This document shows positions 5,274 to 7,086 of a stretch of DNA of 7,086 bases, piece by piece. The DNA lies in NCBI GenBank assembly GCA_947564765.1, contig CANODN010000105.1:1-7086 (forward strand), read 5' to 3'. The notes beneath the pieces were generated by a model. That model saw only the letters and a list, made by a program, of their open reading frames with translations, was not told the DNA's origin and made no database searches. Position numbers and translations under genes: made by a program. The DNA is from an uncultured Roseburia sp. (lineage in GTDB: Bacteria > Bacillota > Clostridia > Lachnospirales > Lachnospiraceae). The stretch's first letter is position 1. Each line of letters begins with the position of its first letter.

Positions 5274-7086
5274 TTATTTTACGACTGCCTTTTGGGAAAG
5301 TCCTCCCTTTTTCAGCAATTTCTGATATTTGGCTTTCTTTTTGGCAGGTACGGTTACTTTTGCCTTTGTGCTTATTTTACCGAAAGCCTTTCCTTTGATT
5401 GAGGTAATGCCTTTTGCTTTTTTCATATTGATATTGGCAAGCTTACTGCATTTAAAAAACGCCTGTTTCTGAATAATCTGTATGTTGCTGCCAATCGTTA
5501 CCTTCTTCAGATTCTTTAATCCCTTAAATGCTTTCTCATTGATTTGAGTCACTTTATAGTCAGTACCGCCAATGTTTACAGAAGCCTGGATGACAGCATT
5601 TTTTAAATTTTTATTATCTGTTCCGGTTACGGCTGCTGTCTTTTTGTTTGCATCCAGAATCTGATAAACAATATTCTTCACCGTCGTAGTCGTCGCGGAA
5701 TCTTTGGACTTTAAGGCGTTTGCAAGCTCTGCTTTTTTTGTTTTCACTGCCTCATCAAGCGCTGCCTGTGCATTTTGCAAGGTCTTTGCAGCGCTTTCCT
5801 GACGGGAAGCCTCTGTTGTCAGATTTTCGCTCTCTGTATCCTTTGCGGCTGCGTCCTCTGTATTGCCTTCTAAAGCCAAAATCTGTGCCTCAAGCGCTGC
5901 TGCCGCTGCTTTCTGCCGTACAGCTACTGCATTTTTTTCTGCTGCTTCTACTGCCAGCTTATTTGCTTCGGCGCGGGCAGTGCAAAGTGCTTCTTCTGCC
6001 GTCAGCTTGTCAATCTGATTCTGAGCTGCCGATACCTTTTTCTCCGCTTCTGTTACCAGTTTTTCTGCCGCTTCCAGCTTCTTTTTTGCATCTGCAAGCT
6101 CTGCCTCTGCTGCATCCAAATCTCCGGCTGCTTCTTTTAACTGCTCTTCCAACGGTGCAATGTCTTTCATAGCATCCACTGCATCAAAAACATCTGCTTC
6201 TTCTAATGCTGCAGCGTCTGTAGCATTTGCAATAAAATCTTCATAAGTAATGGTATTCTCTGCATTCGGATTATAATTTTCTACGCGATAGCCGAATGCT
6301 TTTAGATTGGTCATCATCTCTGTTAAAATGACATCGGCTTCCTTGGCATTTGCATCATCACACCAGACAGCGATACACGCCCCGCGTACATTCGCTGCTG
6401 CCGCTGAATCCGGGTCTAATGCGGAATTGCCATGGAAAAGAAGGGGATTCCAGGTTTCAAAAACATTTTTCGGATTGACCTTCCACCAATCACCTACTTT
6501 TAAAACATGATAGAGATAATCACTGTTAAAATTCACTACCCGATAAATTTTGGCAGCCGAGCCATCGCGGTCCCAGTCATTAACAACGACACTCTTATTC
6601 AACAAGCGGGAAGTTACAGATTGTCCGTCAGCCCAGGCATAGGCTGTCATGCCCTTGCTTTCTACATATTCCGCCAGTCCGTTTACATACGCCGCAATCG
6701 TCTCATTGCTGCTGTCGTGCGCTTCAAATTCATCGCCGCCTACGCAGAAATCCGTACATCCGTTATCATAAAAGAAATCTATATATTTCTTGATCAGCGC
6801 CGCCATAAAATTTTTTGCTTCTGTATTTTCAAGATCTAATCCGTAACAGGGATTCGTGTCAATTCCCCACCGCCCTGTATTGCGGTATTCCGGAAAATAC
6901 CAGAGAATCTGTCCGGTATGCCCCGGGCTGTTAAATTCCGGAATAACATTCACACCATACGCTTTTGCATAAGTAAGGATTTTGATCATATCCTCCTGTG
7001 TCAGATAGTCACTGCTGTCATAACGCAGGACTTCCTGTGCTATATCAGATGCAATGAAGGTGCATCTGATATAGCACAGGAAGTCC
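5274..7086 (-). CDS. GH20 hexosaminidase/lacto-N-biosidase-like surface protein with coiled coil and BspA-like LRR tail (5' end missing)
   Basis: Exo-acting glycosidase expected to release GlcNAc, GalNAc or a disaccharide from glycans outside the cell. Residues are numbered from Met at 6989, which is internal: the frame stays open to the window edge, and the GH20 barrel is already under way there. VIPEFNSPGH (15-24) and VGGDEF with Asp86/Glu87 are the hallmark motifs, the pair being the acetamido-assisting Asp and the acid Glu. Active-site-type aromatics include Trp120, Tyr158/Tyr160, Trp180 and Trp209, the last in VWCDD. The catalytic part ends near 238. Residues about 275-430 are an Ala/Glu/Lys-rich coiled coil. 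About 440-571 is a BspA-like LRR region (INEKAFKGLKNLKKVTIG, then a second repeat) with a Lys-rich end. No LPxTG motif or SLH repeat is visible, so how it is held at the surface is unclear. The signal peptide is outside the window. The part above about 7053 may be artefactual. Confidence 0.87.
   Translation of the reverse strand, partial: DFLCYIRCTFIASDIAQEVLRYDSSDYLTQEDMIKILTYAKAYGVNVIPEFNSPGHTGQILWYFPEYRNTGRWGIDTNPCYGLDLENTEAKNFMAALIKKYIDFFYDNGCTDFCVGGDEFEAHDSSNETIAAYVNGLAEYVESKGMTAYAWADGQSVTSRLLNKSVVVNDWDRDGSAAKIYRVVNFNSDYLYHVLKVGDWWKVNPKNVFETWNPLLFHGNSALDPDSAAAANVRGACIAVWCDDANAKEADVILTEMMTNLKAFGYRVENYNPNAENTITYEDFIANATDAAALEEADVFDAVDAMKDIAPLEEQLKEAAGDLDAAEAELADAKKKLEAAEKLVTEAEKKVSAAQNQIDKLTAEEALCTARAEANKLAVEAAEKNAVAVRQKAAAAALEAQILALEGNTEDAAAKDTESENLTTEASRQESAAKTLQNAQAALDEAVKTKKAELANALKSKDSATTTTVKNIVYQILDANKKTAAVTGTDNKNLKNAVIQASVNIGGTDYKVTQINEKAFKGLKNLKKVTIGSNIQIIQKQAFFKCSKLANINMKKAKGITSIKGKAFGKISTKAKVTVPAKKKAKYQKLLKKGGLSQKAVVK
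7028..7086. repeat. Perfect 25-bp inverted repeat ending at the window edge (probable fold-back artefact)
   Basis: Arm 7028-7052 begins GGACTTCCTGTGC and arm 7062-7086 is its exact reverse complement, with a 9-nt loop (AATGAAGGT, 7053-7061). The left arm belongs to the GH20 reading frame. The right arm is therefore a mirrored copy that stops exactly at the last base. A perfect palindrome inside a coding barrel domain is unlikely in nature, and a fold-back chimera at a contig end explains it best. Confidence 0.85.

Noticed and set aside
5720..6172. 150-codon Leu-rich open frame on the + strand
   Set aside because: It is the antisense shadow of the Ala/Glu/Lys coiled coil of the GH20 protein, where biased codons leave the opposite strand free of stops.
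7028..7086. Palindrome as a biological operator, attachment site or terminator
   Set aside because: It lies inside a GH20 catalytic-domain frame, is perfect over 25 bp and ends exactly at the last base, which points to an end artefact.

Overview
The window reads as a fragment of a Gram-positive Firmicutes chromosome, most likely a gut Lachnospiraceae-type organism. This is inferred from strong AGGAGG-type ribosome binding sites, moderate base composition, a Gram-positive lipobox, and a C-terminal BspA-like leucine-rich repeat ending of the style common in that family's surface proteins. Both ends are cut inside genes, so it is probably a short contig. The last 59 bases form a perfect fold-back palindrome that looks like an end artefact.

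Layout on the + strand, left to right. At 1-1178 is the end of a secreted GH25 muramidase with three LysM domains (+ strand, signal peptide partly visible). At 1181-1227 is a perfect 18-bp stem that can terminate transcription from both sides. Everything to its right is transcribed leftwards (- strand). In transcription order these are: a partial GH20 hexosaminidase/lacto-N-biosidase-like surface protein (5274-7086); a hairpin (5185-5249); a SigA-like promoter (5102-5130); an OmpR/PhoB-family response regulator (4373-5062, probable GTG start); its sensor histidine kinase (3015-4376, overlapping by ATGA); an 87-bp regulatory gap; a PepSY-repeat lipoprotein (1998-2927); and a second secreted PepSY-repeat protein (1233-1970).

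The central unit is a two-component system feeding a pair of exported PepSY-repeat proteins. The gap ahead of the lipoprotein holds an A/T-only block, an 11-bp direct repeat in the OmpR/PhoB operator layout, and a -10 box 10 bp beyond the second half-site. This suggests that the response regulator activates the two PepSY genes directly. Each PepSY protein carries three PepSY-like repeats. One is a membrane-anchored, strongly acidic lipoprotein and the other is a soluble, basic, lysine-rich secreted protein, so the two might pair. PepSY domains are known or proposed as protease-inhibitor or regulator modules at the cell surface; the actual signal and target here cannot be read from the sequence. 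The flanking muramidase and GH20 enzyme act on cell-wall or host glycans. They share the neighbourhood but are separated from the module by terminator-like structures.
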